A DNA stretch of 33,382 nt, from NCBI GenBank assembly GCA_964595655.1, contig CAZQQV010000013.1:1-33382 (forward strand), written 5' to 3'. The stretch's first letter is position 1. Each line of letters opens with the position of its first letter. Under the pieces are notes generated by a model. It did no database searches. It was given only the letters and a program-made list of their open reading frames with translations, and was not told the origin of the DNA. This DNA comes from Caldimicrobium sp964595655 (lineage in GTDB: Bacteria; Desulfobacterota; Thermodesulfobacteria; Thermodesulfobacteriales; Thermodesulfobacteriaceae). Shown piece by piece: positions 16,294 through 24,607 of this stretch. A program made the position numbers and the translations under genes.

Positions 16294-17163
16294 ATGAAAA
16301 TTCCTTTCCTTGGGCTACCTGAGCATCCCAAGGCTCAGGTAGCTCTAATACCTGTTCCCCTTGATCTCACCACAACCTGGTTAAAGGGCACAAAAGAAGC
16401 ACCTTTTGAGATTCTCAAGGTAAGCTCTAATTTGGAATTTTTTGATGAAGAGACAAAGACTTCTCCGCACGAAGAACTCGGTTTTTATACCTATCCTGTA
16501 GAAGAATTTCCTCTTGACATAAAAGAGGCCTTAAGGAGGGTTGAAGAGCTAACGGAAGATGCTTTAAAAAGGGACTTTTTCCCCATTTTGCTTGGAGGAG
16601 AACATACTCTTACCCTGGGTGCAGTAAAGGCCTATAAAAGATATTACCCTGATCTTAAGATTCTTCATCTTGATGCCCATCTTGATTTCAGAAAAGCCTA
16701 TCTTGGCAGTGAAATTAATCATGCCACAGTGATAAGAAGGATTTATGAGGAATCGCTTCCCATACTCAGTATAGGAATCAGGGCAATATCTAAGGAGGAA
16801 TTTGAAGAGGCTGAAAAATCAAGTATAAAGGTTATCTATGCCTTTGAGTTATTTAACTCCTTTGAAAGGGTTTTAAACCACTTAGAAGATTTTCTTAAAG
16901 AGGGATCTATTTATTTAACCCTGGATATGGATGCCCTTGATCCGAGCCTTGCCCCCGGGGTTGGCACTCCAGAACCAGGGGGAATTTTGTGGTATCAGCT
17001 TCTTGAGATTTTAAAGAGAGTTGCCCGCGCAAAAGTTGTTGGTATGGATTTAGTTGAAATAAGACCAATTCCAGGGTATCCTTTTACGGAATTTTTGGCA
17101 GCAAAAATTATATATAAATTTTCTGCCTATCTCCTTTATTACAAAGGAGTAAAAATCAAATGA
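16294..17163 (+). CDS. speB: Agmatinase-family ureohydrolase (SpeB)
   Basis: 289 residues with all manganese ligands of the arginase/agmatinase fold: His104 in GGEHT, Asp127/His129/Asp131 in HLDAHLDF, and Asp211/Asp213 in LDMDALDP. APGVGTPEPGG and DLVEIRP complete the agmatinase-type signature. The product is putrescine if agmatine is the substrate, or spermidine if N1-aminopropylagmatine is the substrate, as shown in Thermus. The immediate pairing with speD fits either route. No arginine decarboxylase or spermidine synthase gene lies in the window. It overlaps the HD gene through ATGA. Confidence 0.88.
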   Translation: MKIPFLGLPEHPKAQVALIPVPLDLTTTWLKGTKEAPFEILKVSSNLEFFDEETKTSPHEELGFYTYPVEEFPLDIKEALRRVEELTEDALKRDFFPILLGGEHTLTLGAVKAYKRYYPDLKILHLDAHLDFRKAYLGSEINHATVIRRIYEESLPILSIGIRAISKEEFEEAEKSSIKVIYAFELFNSFERVLNHLEDFLKEGSIYLTLDMDALDPSLAPGVGTPEPGGILWYQLLEILKRVARAKVVGMDLVEIRPIPGYPFTEFLAAKIIYKFSAYLLYYKGVKIK

Positions 17164-17744
17164 GTTTCAGGCATAGATTTGCCAAACTCCTCTTTGAGGC
17201 TGCTCTCTTAAAGAGAATTGAGCGAACAGGTTATTATTATCTTGGGACCGGCAGAGAAAATGTGGCTTCTCACTCCTTTGGGGTGGTTTTTTGCACCTAT
17301 CTTTTATGTAAAGTTTACCAAGGAAAGGTAGATGAAGAAAAGGCCCTAAAGATGGCTCTTCTTCACGATTTTGTTGAGGCAAGAACAGGGGATTTTAATG
17401 CGGTAAATAAGCTTTATAATTTTGCTGATGAAAAAAAGGCTTTAAAAGAGGCATTCTCAGGGCTTCCCTTTGAGGAGGAAGTGCTTAATTTATTTGAAGA
17501 ATATAGAAAAAATGAGACTTTAGAGGCTAAAATAGTACACGATGCAGACACCCTTGACCTTATGGTTCAGCTTAAAGAGCAAAAAGACCTTAATAATCCC
17601 TTTGCAGAGAGATGGCTATCCTATGCCAAAAGGAGACTCCTTCTTGAGGAGTCAAAAAGGCTTTCTGAGGCCCTTTTAGAGACCGAGTGGTGTTCCTGGT
17701 GGTTAGAAAGACTCCTTCAAGAGAGAAATGAAAAAGAGACCTGA
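17160..17744 (+). CDS. HD-domain hydrolase, YfbR/HDDC2-like 5'-deoxynucleotidase
   Basis: 194 residues. The HD metal site is visible as His in ASHSFG (about 37-39), HD in ALLHDF (about 66-68), and a distal Asp in VHDADTLDL (about 126-132), in the order H...HD...D of the YfbR/HDDC2 group. These enzymes dephosphorylate deoxynucleoside 5'-monophosphates. AAGGAGT lies upstream and the ATG overlaps the speB stop. It overlaps the next gene by 17 bases. No functional link with polyamines is evident, so co-transcription may reflect only compact gene packing. The exact nucleotide substrate is unknown. Confidence 0.78.
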   Translation: MSFRHRFAKLLFEAALLKRIERTGYYYLGTGRENVASHSFGVVFCTYLLCKVYQGKVDEEKALKMALLHDFVEARTGDFNAVNKLYNFADEKKALKEAFSGLPFEEEVLNLFEEYRKNETLEAKIVHDADTLDLMVQLKEQKDLNNPFAERWLSYAKRRLLLEESKRLSEALLETEWCSWWLERLLQERNEKET

Positions 17745-18726
17745 GGATTGTGTCCACTGTGGAAAATGCATAGCTTCCTGTCCGAGCTATCGTTTTTTTC
17801 TACAAGAAAGCTTTAGCCCAAGAGGAAGGAATTTACTCCTTTCAAAGGATTTAAATTCTCAAGCCCTTGATTTTTGCCTTTTCTGTGAAAACTGTAAAAG
17901 CCTTTGTCCTCAGGGACTAAATTTTCCAGAGTTTTATCTTAAAAAAATTTTTAAAGATAAGGGCTATTCTTTGCCTATACTTTCAGATTCATTAAATTTA
18001 CTTCATTTTCATCCAGAAGGTAAAAGGCTATATAAAAAGTTTGATCCTTTATCCCTTGAAAAATTCAGAGAAGGAGATTTCTATATTTATCTTTCCTGCG
18101 GTCTAAAACATCTTTATCCTGAGGCCCTCTTTGTTTTTCTGGAAAAAGTGAAATCTTTGAAGGTCAAGCCCAAGATTCCTTTAAATCAGGATTGTTGCGG
18201 AATAATTTATCTTTCCTTAAGAAGCAAAGAGGCTTTAAAAAGACTTGCTTTAAACAAAATCAGTCTTTTTAAAGAAAATAAACCCATTGTCACCTTTTGT
18301 GCCACCTGCTACTGGATGTTTAAAAGAGTTTATACCCTTCTTTTTGAGGAAGAAGCTGACTTTAAAGCCCTTTCTGAAAGAACCTATTTTGCCCTTGATT
18401 TTTTAACAAATTTTTTAAACCTTGAGCCTTTTTTTGAAGAGGATAGCCACATTTTATATCATCTTCCCTGCCATTTAAAAAATAACTTGACTTTTCACGA
18501 AAGGTCATTAAATAAAATATTAAAGAATTTTTCTTTTAGCTGTTGTGGATCTGCTAAGATTACCCTTTGGCTTAGAGGTTTTCAAAAGGGGTATTCTAAA
18601 TTCTGGAAAAGAGAGCTTATTGGAAAGAAGATTCTCGCTACAGCCTGCACAGGATGTTATTTAAATTTCGGTTTTCAGGTAAGAAGACCCCCAGAGATTA
18701 AACATTGGATAGAAATTCTTAAATGA
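17728..18726 (+). CDS. Cysteine-rich Fe-S protein, GlcF/HdrD-like
   Basis: 332 residues. Two ferredoxin-type 4Fe-4S motifs are at the N-terminus: Cys8/11/14/18 (CVHCGKCIASCP) and Cys50/53/56/60 (CLFCENCKSLCP). Two CCG-type cysteine-rich domains follow, seen as QDCCGI with CATCYW, and LPCH, SCCGS with ACTGCY. This is the architecture of the GlcF, LldF-like and HdrD electron-transfer subunits, which hand electrons between a flavin dehydrogenase and membrane quinones or heterodisulfides. It is shorter than GlcF (about 400). No flavoprotein subunit adjoins it, so its partner is elsewhere or unusual. The start follows the HD gene overlap; the end overlaps the radical SAM gene through ATGA. Confidence 0.8.
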   Translation: MKKRPEDCVHCGKCIASCPSYRFFLQESFSPRGRNLLLSKDLNSQALDFCLFCENCKSLCPQGLNFPEFYLKKIFKDKGYSLPILSDSLNLLHFHPEGKRLYKKFDPLSLEKFREGDFYIYLSCGLKHLYPEALFVFLEKVKSLKVKPKIPLNQDCCGIIYLSLRSKEALKRLALNKISLFKENKPIVTFCATCYWMFKRVYTLLFEEEADFKALSERTYFALDFLTNFLNLEPFFEEDSHILYHLPCHLKNNLTFHERSLNKILKNFSFSCCGSAKITLWLRGFQKGYSKFWKRELIGKKILATACTGCYLNFGFQVRRPPEIKHWIEILK

Positions 18727-19649
18727 AAAAATATCCTTCCTATCTTGAACTTCTTGAAAAAGGAGAGCTTGAGAAAAGAATTGAAGCGCTCTATGAAAGG
18801 ATGAGCCCCTGCCGTATCTGTCCCCATGAGTGCAAGGTTGATCGCTTAAAGGGAGAGAAAGGTTTTTGCAAGGTGGGAGGAAAACCTGTAGTTTCCAGTT
18901 ATGGTCCTCACTTCGGGGAGGAAAGGCCTCTTGTTGGGACCAATGGTTCAGGAACGATTTTCTTTACTTGGTGTAACATGGCCTGTGTTTATTGCCAGAA
19001 TTGGGATATAAGTCACCTTGGAGAGGGGGATGAAATTACTGTTGAGGATCTTGCTAAAATTATGCTTATTCTTCAGGTTTGGGGGTGTCATAATATCAAT
19101 CTTGTAACTCCTACTCATCAAATCGCCTTTATTGTTGAGGCTATTAAGATTGCAGCTGAGAAAGGATTGAATCTCCCCATTGTTTATAATTGTGGTGGTT
19201 ATGAATCAGTGGAAACTTTAAAGCTTCTTGATGGAATTATTGATATTTACATGCCAGATATTAAGTATATGGACGAAAAGGTAGCCTTTAAACTCTCAAA
19301 AGTAAAAAATTACCCAAAGGTTGTTAAAGAGGCTGTAAAGGAGATGCACCGTCAGGTTGGAGATCTTATCATTGAAGATGGAATTGCTAAAAGGGGTTTG
19401 ATAATTAGGCATCTCGTTTTACCAGGAGATCTTTCCCAGACAGAGGAAGTAATCAAATTTGTAGCAGAGGAAATTTCAAAGGATACCTACTTTAATCTTA
19501 TGGATCAATATAGACCTTGCGGGGATGCCTGGAAATATCCACCCCTTGATAGAATGATTAATAAAGAAGAATGGAACAGGGCCTTGCAGTGGGCATACAA
19601 ATATGGGCTTAAAAGGCTTGACGATAGAAGGGCCAGATTCTGGGACTAA
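18723..19649 (+). CDS. Radical SAM protein, PflA/PflX-like (COG1313)
   Basis: 308 residues. The cluster motif is CNMACVYC (Cys84, 88, 91). Before it comes a cysteine set, CRICPHEC with GFCKVGG (Cys30/33/37/49), typical of the COG1313 'PflX' and AmmeMemoRadiSam relatives. TPTHQ and MPDIKYMD are further family landmarks, as is the late DQYRP motif. These proteins are annotated as pyruvate formate-lyase activating-like, but most have no proven substrate, and no glycyl-radical enzyme lies nearby. It begins on the stop of the Fe-S gene and its end overlaps the phosphatase gene by 47 bases. Confidence 0.82.
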   Translation: MKKYPSYLELLEKGELEKRIEALYERMSPCRICPHECKVDRLKGEKGFCKVGGKPVVSSYGPHFGEERPLVGTNGSGTIFFTWCNMACVYCQNWDISHLGEGDEITVEDLAKIMLILQVWGCHNINLVTPTHQIAFIVEAIKIAAEKGLNLPIVYNCGGYESVETLKLLDGIIDIYMPDIKYMDEKVAFKLSKVKNYPKVVKEAVKEMHRQVGDLIIEDGIAKRGLIIRHLVLPGDLSQTEEVIKFVAEEISKDTYFNLMDQYRPCGDAWKYPPLDRMINKEEWNRALQWAYKYGLKRLDDRRARFWD

Positions 19650-20280
19650 AATCTTTGCCATAGGTGATATTCACGGATGTCTTTTTGCCTTGGAGGCCCT
19701 TCTTGAGAGTCTTCCTATTAACTGGGGAAGGGATTATTTGATTTTTCTTGGAGATTATATTGATAGAGGCCCAGATTCAAGAAGGGTTTTAGAACTGATT
19801 ATGGACTTAAAAAAAGACTTTCCAGAAAGGGTCTTTCCTCTTAAGGGAAATCATGAATGGATGTTTGAAAGATTTCTTTCTGGCCTTGATGTGGAGATTT
19901 TTTTGTATAACGGTGGCTCCTCTACTTTAAAAAATTACTTCGAGGAAGGAAAATTAAATATCCCTGAAGAGCACAAAAATTTTATTAAGGAGCTTCCCCT
20001 TTTTTTGGAGACAAAACATTACTTTTTTGTGCATGCAGGTATTAATCCTAATAAACCCCTTGAAGAACAAACCGAGGAAGATTTGCTTTGGATAAGGCAG
20101 AGTTTTTATTTTTATGAGGGGAAATTTCCCAAAAAGGTCATCTTTGGGCACACTCCTTTCCCAGAGGTTCTTCATCTTGAGGACAGAATTGGAATTGATA
20201 CAGGATGTGTATATGGTGGAAAACTAACTGCATTAGAGTTGCCTGAGGAAAGGATATACCAAATTGAATGCAGGAGGTAA
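19603..20280 (+). CDS. PPP-family metallophosphatase (ApaH/PrpA-like)
   Basis: 225 residues. The complete PPP signature is present: GDIHG (about 22-26), GDYIDRG (about 49-55), GNHEWM (about 81-86), a distal His in FVHAG, and FGHTPFPEV. This is the two-metal active site of bacterial Ser/Thr phosphatases and diadenosine tetraphosphatases; which of these it acts on cannot be read from the sequence. The chosen ATG gives a 47-base overlap with the previous gene. A TTG five codons later is possible, and a start much later would cut into the first metal motif. The ribosome site is weak, so coupling from upstream is likely. Confidence 0.83.
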   Translation: MGLKGLTIEGPDSGTKIFAIGDIHGCLFALEALLESLPINWGRDYLIFLGDYIDRGPDSRRVLELIMDLKKDFPERVFPLKGNHEWMFERFLSGLDVEIFLYNGGSSTLKNYFEEGKLNIPEEHKNFIKELPLFLETKHYFFVHAGINPNKPLEEQTEEDLLWIRQSFYFYEGKFPKKVIFGHTPFPEVLHLEDRIGIDTGCVYGGKLTALELPEERIYQIECRR

Positions 20281-20283
20281 AAG

Positions 20284-20772
20284 GTGAGCGAGGAAAGAAG
20301 AAAACTCTCCTGGAGGGAAATTGACAAACTAAAGGATGCAAGTGGGCTCTCTAAACTGAGAAGAAAGCTTGAAAAAGAGGAAAGAATTCCTATAAAGGAA
20401 GATAAAAAAACTAAAGAGAGGTATCTCAAAGAACTGGAAAAGCTTTTTTCAGGAAAGGAAAACGGAGAAAAGGAAGAATTTCTAAATAAACTTCATCAAT
20501 CTGCAGGTAAAAGGGATTTTCAGAAATTACTTCTTGAATTTTATAAAAAATTTGGCCTTCCAGATTCTGCAAGAGACTTAATCCTTTTCCTTGATGCTGA
20601 AAATAAGGAAATTTTATACCAAACCTTTGAAAAAATAAAAGAGAGATTTTCAGAATTTAGCCTTTCAGAAAAACATGGAATTTTTGCTAAACTAAAGGCT
20701 TTACAACTTGGCACCAAAGATGAAACTTTAGCTTATAAAGCAGAAAGGCTTTTGAGAGAACTTTCTCTTTAG
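20284..20772 (+). CDS. Small charged protein of unknown function
   Basis: 162 residues with GTG start, set by AGGAGGT at 20272-20278. Very rich in Lys and Glu, probably all-helical and cytoplasmic; no signal peptide or membrane segment. The N-terminus (KLSWREIDKLKDASG) resembles short hypothetical proteins of deltaproteobacteria that begin with a 'SWREIDxxRD' motif. The rest is amphipathic helix with LxxLL-like spacing. It lies 3 bases before the next ATG. No catalytic residues are recognised and no function is proposed. Confidence 0.75.
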   Translation: MSEERRKLSWREIDKLKDASGLSKLRRKLEKEERIPIKEDKKTKERYLKELEKLFSGKENGEKEEFLNKLHQSAGKRDFQKLLLEFYKKFGLPDSARDLILFLDAENKEILYQTFEKIKERFSEFSLSEKHGIFAKLKALQLGTKDETLAYKAERLLRELSL

Positions 20773-20774
20773 GA

Positions 20775-21668
20775 ATGCAGGATCTTCTTAAAGACTTTCT
20801 CCTTTATTTAACTTCCTTTAAAAATTATTCTCTTAATACCCTCAAGTCCTATTCTTCGGATATAGAGGATTTTCTTGATTTTTTAAGTAAAAACAGGCTG
20901 CGTCCTTCTGAAATATCCTATTCTGTGGTGATGGCTTATTTTTCTGATCTAAAGGACAGGGGATTTAACCCCTTTTCCATAGCAAGAAGGCTTTCCAGTT
21001 TAAGAAATTTTTTGATATTTTTAAAGGAGAAAGGAATTATAGACCCAGACTTTCTTGATCTGCTTGAAAGCCCAAAACTTCCAAAAAGACTTCCCAAGGT
21101 CTTAACCCTTGAGGAGGTTGAAAAACTTCTTATGGCTCCAGATTTATCCACTCCTCTTGGTTTTAGGGACAGAACCATGCTTGAGCTTCTTTATGCGACG
21201 GGACTTAGGGTTTCTGAGTTGGTTAACCTCAGACTGGGAAATATCAATTTGAATCTGGGTATTCTTAGGATCACTGGAAAGGGAGAAAAAGAACGCATAG
21301 TTCCTATAGGGGAAGTTGCCCTTGAATATCTTGAGAATTATCTTGAAAATATAAGACCCAAATTGGTTACTCAAAAGAGCAAGGATTTTGTTTTTTTAAA
21401 CAGAAGGGGAGGGCCTTTAACGAGACAGCGTTTTTGGCAAATTCTAAAGGACTACGCTAAAGTTTCTGGAATTGACTTGTCAAAAATCTCACCCCATGTC
21501 CTTAGACACTCCTTTGCTACCCATCTCCTTGAAGGGGGAGCTGATTTAAGGGCCCTTCAGATGATGCTTGGTCATAGTAGCCTTGTTACCACTCAAATAT
21601 ACACCCACCTTGATATTAAAAAACTTAAAGAGGCTTATGAAAAATTCCATCCAAGGGCTCGCTCTTGA
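20775..21668 (+). CDS. Tyrosine recombinase XerC/XerD
   Basis: 297 residues, the normal Xer length. The N-terminal core-binding (SAM-like) domain is at about 3-88 and the catalytic domain at about 108-290. Active-site residues: Arg145 (TGLRVSEL), Lys169 (GKGEKER), His241 and Arg244 (HVLRHSFATH), His267 (LGHSS), and nucleophile Tyr276 (TTQIYTHL). It resolves chromosome dimers at dif with FtsK. Whether it is XerC, XerD or a single-recombinase system cannot be told here. A mobile-element integrase is unlikely, because it sits inside a housekeeping operon without attachment repeats. It overlaps the next gene by TTGA. Confidence 0.93.
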   Translation: MQDLLKDFLLYLTSFKNYSLNTLKSYSSDIEDFLDFLSKNRLRPSEISYSVVMAYFSDLKDRGFNPFSIARRLSSLRNFLIFLKEKGIIDPDFLDLLESPKLPKRLPKVLTLEEVEKLLMAPDLSTPLGFRDRTMLELLYATGLRVSELVNLRLGNINLNLGILRITGKGEKERIVPIGEVALEYLENYLENIRPKLVTQKSKDFVFLNRRGGPLTRQRFWQILKDYAKVSGIDLSKISPHVLRHSFATHLLEGGADLRALQMMLGHSSLVTTQIYTHLDIKKLKEAYEKFHPRARS

Positions 21669-22918
21669 TCACACAAAAAATTCCTTTCGAAGAAATAAAA
21701 AAATATTTAATTCTTCCTGAAGGAGCCTTCAAATTTCTTGATTACATAAGAGCCCTTGCAAGAAAAAGGGGATATTTTCTTTATCTTGCAGGAGGACCAG
21801 TAAGAGATTTCCTGCTTAAAAGACCTGTTAAAGACCTTGACCTTGTCCTTGAAGGAAATTGGGAAGAGCTTCTTGAAGAAATTTTAAAGACCTTTAAGGG
21901 TAAATTGCTCTTTAAATCCCCTTTCTTGACTTATAAAATTCAGCTCAACGAAGATTTTGCTATTGATCTTGTTACTGCAAGAAAGGAGTTCTACCCCGAA
22001 CCAGCTCACCTGCCTGTGATTGAGCCTTCAAACTTTAGGGAGGATATTTTACGAAGGGACTTTACTGTAAATGCCTTGATTTATGGTTTAACTTCGCCTT
22101 ATGAAGAAACCCTCATTGACCTTGTTGAAGGGCTTTATGATCTTCAAAAGGGGCTGATAAGACCCCTTCATATTAAATCCTTTATTGAGGATCCAACAAG
22201 GAGCTTAAGAGGGATACGCTATAAGGTGCGACTTAGATTTGACTTTGCAGAGGAATTTTATATGGCTCTGGGTTTAGCTGAAGAGGTCTCCTCTTTCAAA
22301 AAACTTTCTTCCACAAGGCTGGCAAATGAATTTTTACTTTATTTCTTTAAAGAAAAATTTGAAGATCTTCCCTTACTTATTGAGGAAACTTATAGACTGA
22401 AACTTTTTGAAAGGTTTGGCTTAATTCCAAGAAAGATCAAAAAAGAGGATTTTGAAATATTAGATTTTGCAAAAAAGGAACTTCAAAGAAGGGACCTTGA
22501 AAAATTTTTCTTACTTTTCCTTATCAGCCTTAAGGAAGAAAATTTAGAAAGGCTTGGCTTTCAGGAAAGAGAAAGAGAAAAAATTTTGAGGCTCTGGGAA
22601 GGTGTCTTCAATAATGAATCCTTTTTAAAACTTGAGATACCTGAAAAAGTAGAAATCCTTGAAAAGCTTCCTCCTTATTTAGTTTTTAGACTTTCTCTTG
22701 AAAGGCCTTATCAAGAATTGGTTTTAAAATTTCTTAAGGAATTTCGCCATATAAAGCCAGAATTGAGCGGAAATGATCTTCTTTCTATAGGAATAAAGGA
22801 AGGGGAAAAAATTGGGAAAATTTTAAGGGAGATAAGAAAAAGAAAAATAAAAGGAGAATTAAAAAACAAAGAGGAGGAAATTTCCTTTGTTAAAACCTTG
22901 ATTTTTCAGGGATTTTAA
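21665..22918 (+). CDS. Class II CCA-adding enzyme / poly(A) polymerase family nucleotidyltransferase
   Basis: 417 residues from TTG 21665, overlapping the xer stop. The nucleotidyltransferase head has LAGGPVRDFLL (41-51) and the metal-binding Asp pair in DLDLVL (57, 59). RRDFTVNALIYGL, DLVEGLYDLQKG and FIEDPTRSLRGIRY are the class II landmarks. The C-terminal half is helical. There is no recognisable HD phosphodiesterase domain. It adds CCA, or only part of it, to tRNA 3' ends; some thermophilic lineages split CC- and A-adding between two paralogues. Poly(A) polymerase is the other possibility. Confidence 0.87.
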   Translation: MITQKIPFEEIKKYLILPEGAFKFLDYIRALARKRGYFLYLAGGPVRDFLLKRPVKDLDLVLEGNWEELLEEILKTFKGKLLFKSPFLTYKIQLNEDFAIDLVTARKEFYPEPAHLPVIEPSNFREDILRRDFTVNALIYGLTSPYEETLIDLVEGLYDLQKGLIRPLHIKSFIEDPTRSLRGIRYKVRLRFDFAEEFYMALGLAEEVSSFKKLSSTRLANEFLLYFFKEKFEDLPLLIEETYRLKLFERFGLIPRKIKKEDFEILDFAKKELQRRDLEKFFLLFLISLKEENLERLGFQEREREKILRLWEGVFNNESFLKLEIPEKVEILEKLPPYLVFRLSLERPYQELVLKFLKEFRHIKPELSGNDLLSIGIKEGEKIGKILREIRKRKIKGELKNKEEEISFVKTLIFQGF

Positions 22919-22957
22919 ATTAAACTATTTTATATTCTATTTAAAAAGAGGGTTCCA

Positions 22958-24601
22958 ATGGAGGAGTTTCAAAAACTTCTTGAGGATTACTTTTCACAAA
23001 CAGAGAGGACTTATCAAACAGGGGAAAAGGTTAAAGGTATTATAGTTCACATGGATGACAAACATGCCTATGTAGATATAGGGACTAAAAAGGAGGCTCT
23101 CTTGCCCCTTGATGAGCTTAAAGATTTTGAGGGAAATTTCCTTTTTAAAAGGGGAGATGAAATTTCGGCTCTTATTATTAAGAAACTTTCAGGAGATGCT
23201 TCTTATCTCCTTTCTTTAAGAAAACTCTTAGAGGAAGAAATTAAGGAAGAACTCAAAGAGGCCTATGAAAGGGGAAATCCCATTCGGGTAAGATTATTAA
23301 AGCCTGTGAAAGGAGGCTTTGAGGTTACCTACAGAGGCATCTTAAAGGGCTTTTTACCAAAGTCACAATATCAGGGCTCAGAAGATGGGAATATTGTTGT
23401 AATAATTATCAAGTTTGATGAGAGATCTTTTGTTGTTTCCCAGAGAGCCTATCTTGAGAGAGAAAGGGAGTTTAAATTGAAAGAACTTATGAGTCTTATT
23501 GAAAAAGAAGGGATTCTTGATGGGCGGATAAAAAAAGAGGTAAAGGGAGGATATCTTGTTGAGTTTGAGGGAGTACTTACTGGATATTTACCCTTTGAGG
23601 AACTAACAAGAAGAAGGCTTTCTTCATATGAGGGTTTCCTTTCAGAGGGGGAAAACATTCGGGTCAAAGTTATTCAATGGAATCCTGAGACTAAAAAATT
23701 AAGGCTTAGTCTCAAAGCCCTGGAACCTGATCCATGGGATGAGGCCTCTTTTAAATATGCCGTTGATCAAAGGGTAAAGGGAAAAGTAGTAAAAGTTATG
23801 AACTTTGGGGCCTTTGTGGAGATAGAACCAGGCCTTGAGGGCCTTTTGCCAGCAAGTGAGATTTCCTGGAAAAGAGGCTTAAAACCAAAAGATGTCCTCT
23901 CAGAAGGGAATATAGTGGAGGTTGTTATAAATGAATTTGATCCCAAAGAAAAGAAGATGATTTTAAGTTTAAAAAGACTTGAGGAAAATCCCTGGGAAAG
24001 GATTGCAAAGGAGGTAAAGATTGGAGATATAGTGGAGGGAAAAGTTAAGACCATAACTTCTTTTGGAATATTTGTTGAGATCATAGAAGGAGTTGATGGG
24101 TTTTTGCCTAAATCTCAGGTTGATTGGGATAGAGTAGAGGATTTAAATCAAATTTACAGTGTGGGTGATAAAGTTAGGGCCAAAATAATTGAATTTGACC
24201 CTGAGAAGAAAAAACTCCTTTTGAGCATTAAAGAACTTTTGCCTAATCCTTGGGAAGAGATTTCAAGCAAGGTTAAAGTTGGTGATGACATTGAGGGAGT
24301 AATTATGGGAGAGGCCAAAGGGCAGGGGTATTTTGTAAGGATTTCCAAAGGGGTTGTTGGCTTTTTACCTGTAAAGGAGATCTGGAAAGAAGGGGAAAAA
24401 CAGAGAGTTTTGAAGGAAGGGGAAAATATAAAAGGAAAGGTTATTCTTTTTGATCCTCAAAAAAAGAGGCTTTGGATCTCAGAAAGGGCTTATTTTAAAG
24501 AGAAGGAAGAAAAGGAACTTTTGGCTCTAAAAGAGAGTTATAAGGGTTCGTCACGAAGTCTGAAAGACATTTTAAAGCTAAATCCTAAAGAAAGTGAGTA
24601 G
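22958..24601 (+). CDS. rpsA: Ribosomal protein S1 (six S1 domains)
   Basis: 547 residues with six consecutive S1 beta-barrel repeats, starting at about 22, 107, 185, 268, 355 and 442. Repeats 3-6 are the best RNA-binding units, with the usual (N/S)FGxFVE and 'PKSQ'/'PASEIS' pieces and closing motifs like LSLKALEPDPWDE. Repeats 1-2 are more divergent, as in ribosome-docking domains. Length and domain number equal those of proteobacterial S1, which binds mRNA on the 30S subunit. GAGGG lies before the ATG. sppA and an IHF-like gene follow, the order known from deltaproteobacteria. Confidence 0.96.
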   Translation: MEEFQKLLEDYFSQTERTYQTGEKVKGIIVHMDDKHAYVDIGTKKEALLPLDELKDFEGNFLFKRGDEISALIIKKLSGDASYLLSLRKLLEEEIKEELKEAYERGNPIRVRLLKPVKGGFEVTYRGILKGFLPKSQYQGSEDGNIVVIIIKFDERSFVVSQRAYLEREREFKLKELMSLIEKEGILDGRIKKEVKGGYLVEFEGVLTGYLPFEELTRRRLSSYEGFLSEGENIRVKVIQWNPETKKLRLSLKALEPDPWDEASFKYAVDQRVKGKVVKVMNFGAFVEIEPGLEGLLPASEISWKRGLKPKDVLSEGNIVEVVINEFDPKEKKMILSLKRLEENPWERIAKEVKIGDIVEGKVKTITSFGIFVEIIEGVDGFLPKSQVDWDRVEDLNQIYSVGDKVRAKIIEFDPEKKKLLLSIKELLPNPWEEISSKVKVGDDIEGVIMGEAKGQGYFVRISKGVVGFLPVKEIWKEGEKQRVLKEGENIKGKVILFDPQKKRLWISERAYFKEKEEKELLALKESYKGSSRSLKDILKLNPKESE

Positions 24602-24607
24602 GGCTCA

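Noticed and set aside
20775..21668. Tyrosine recombinase considered as integrase of a mobile element
   Set aside because: Standard Xer length and motifs, embedded in a housekeeping operon, with no flanking repeats or phage genes.
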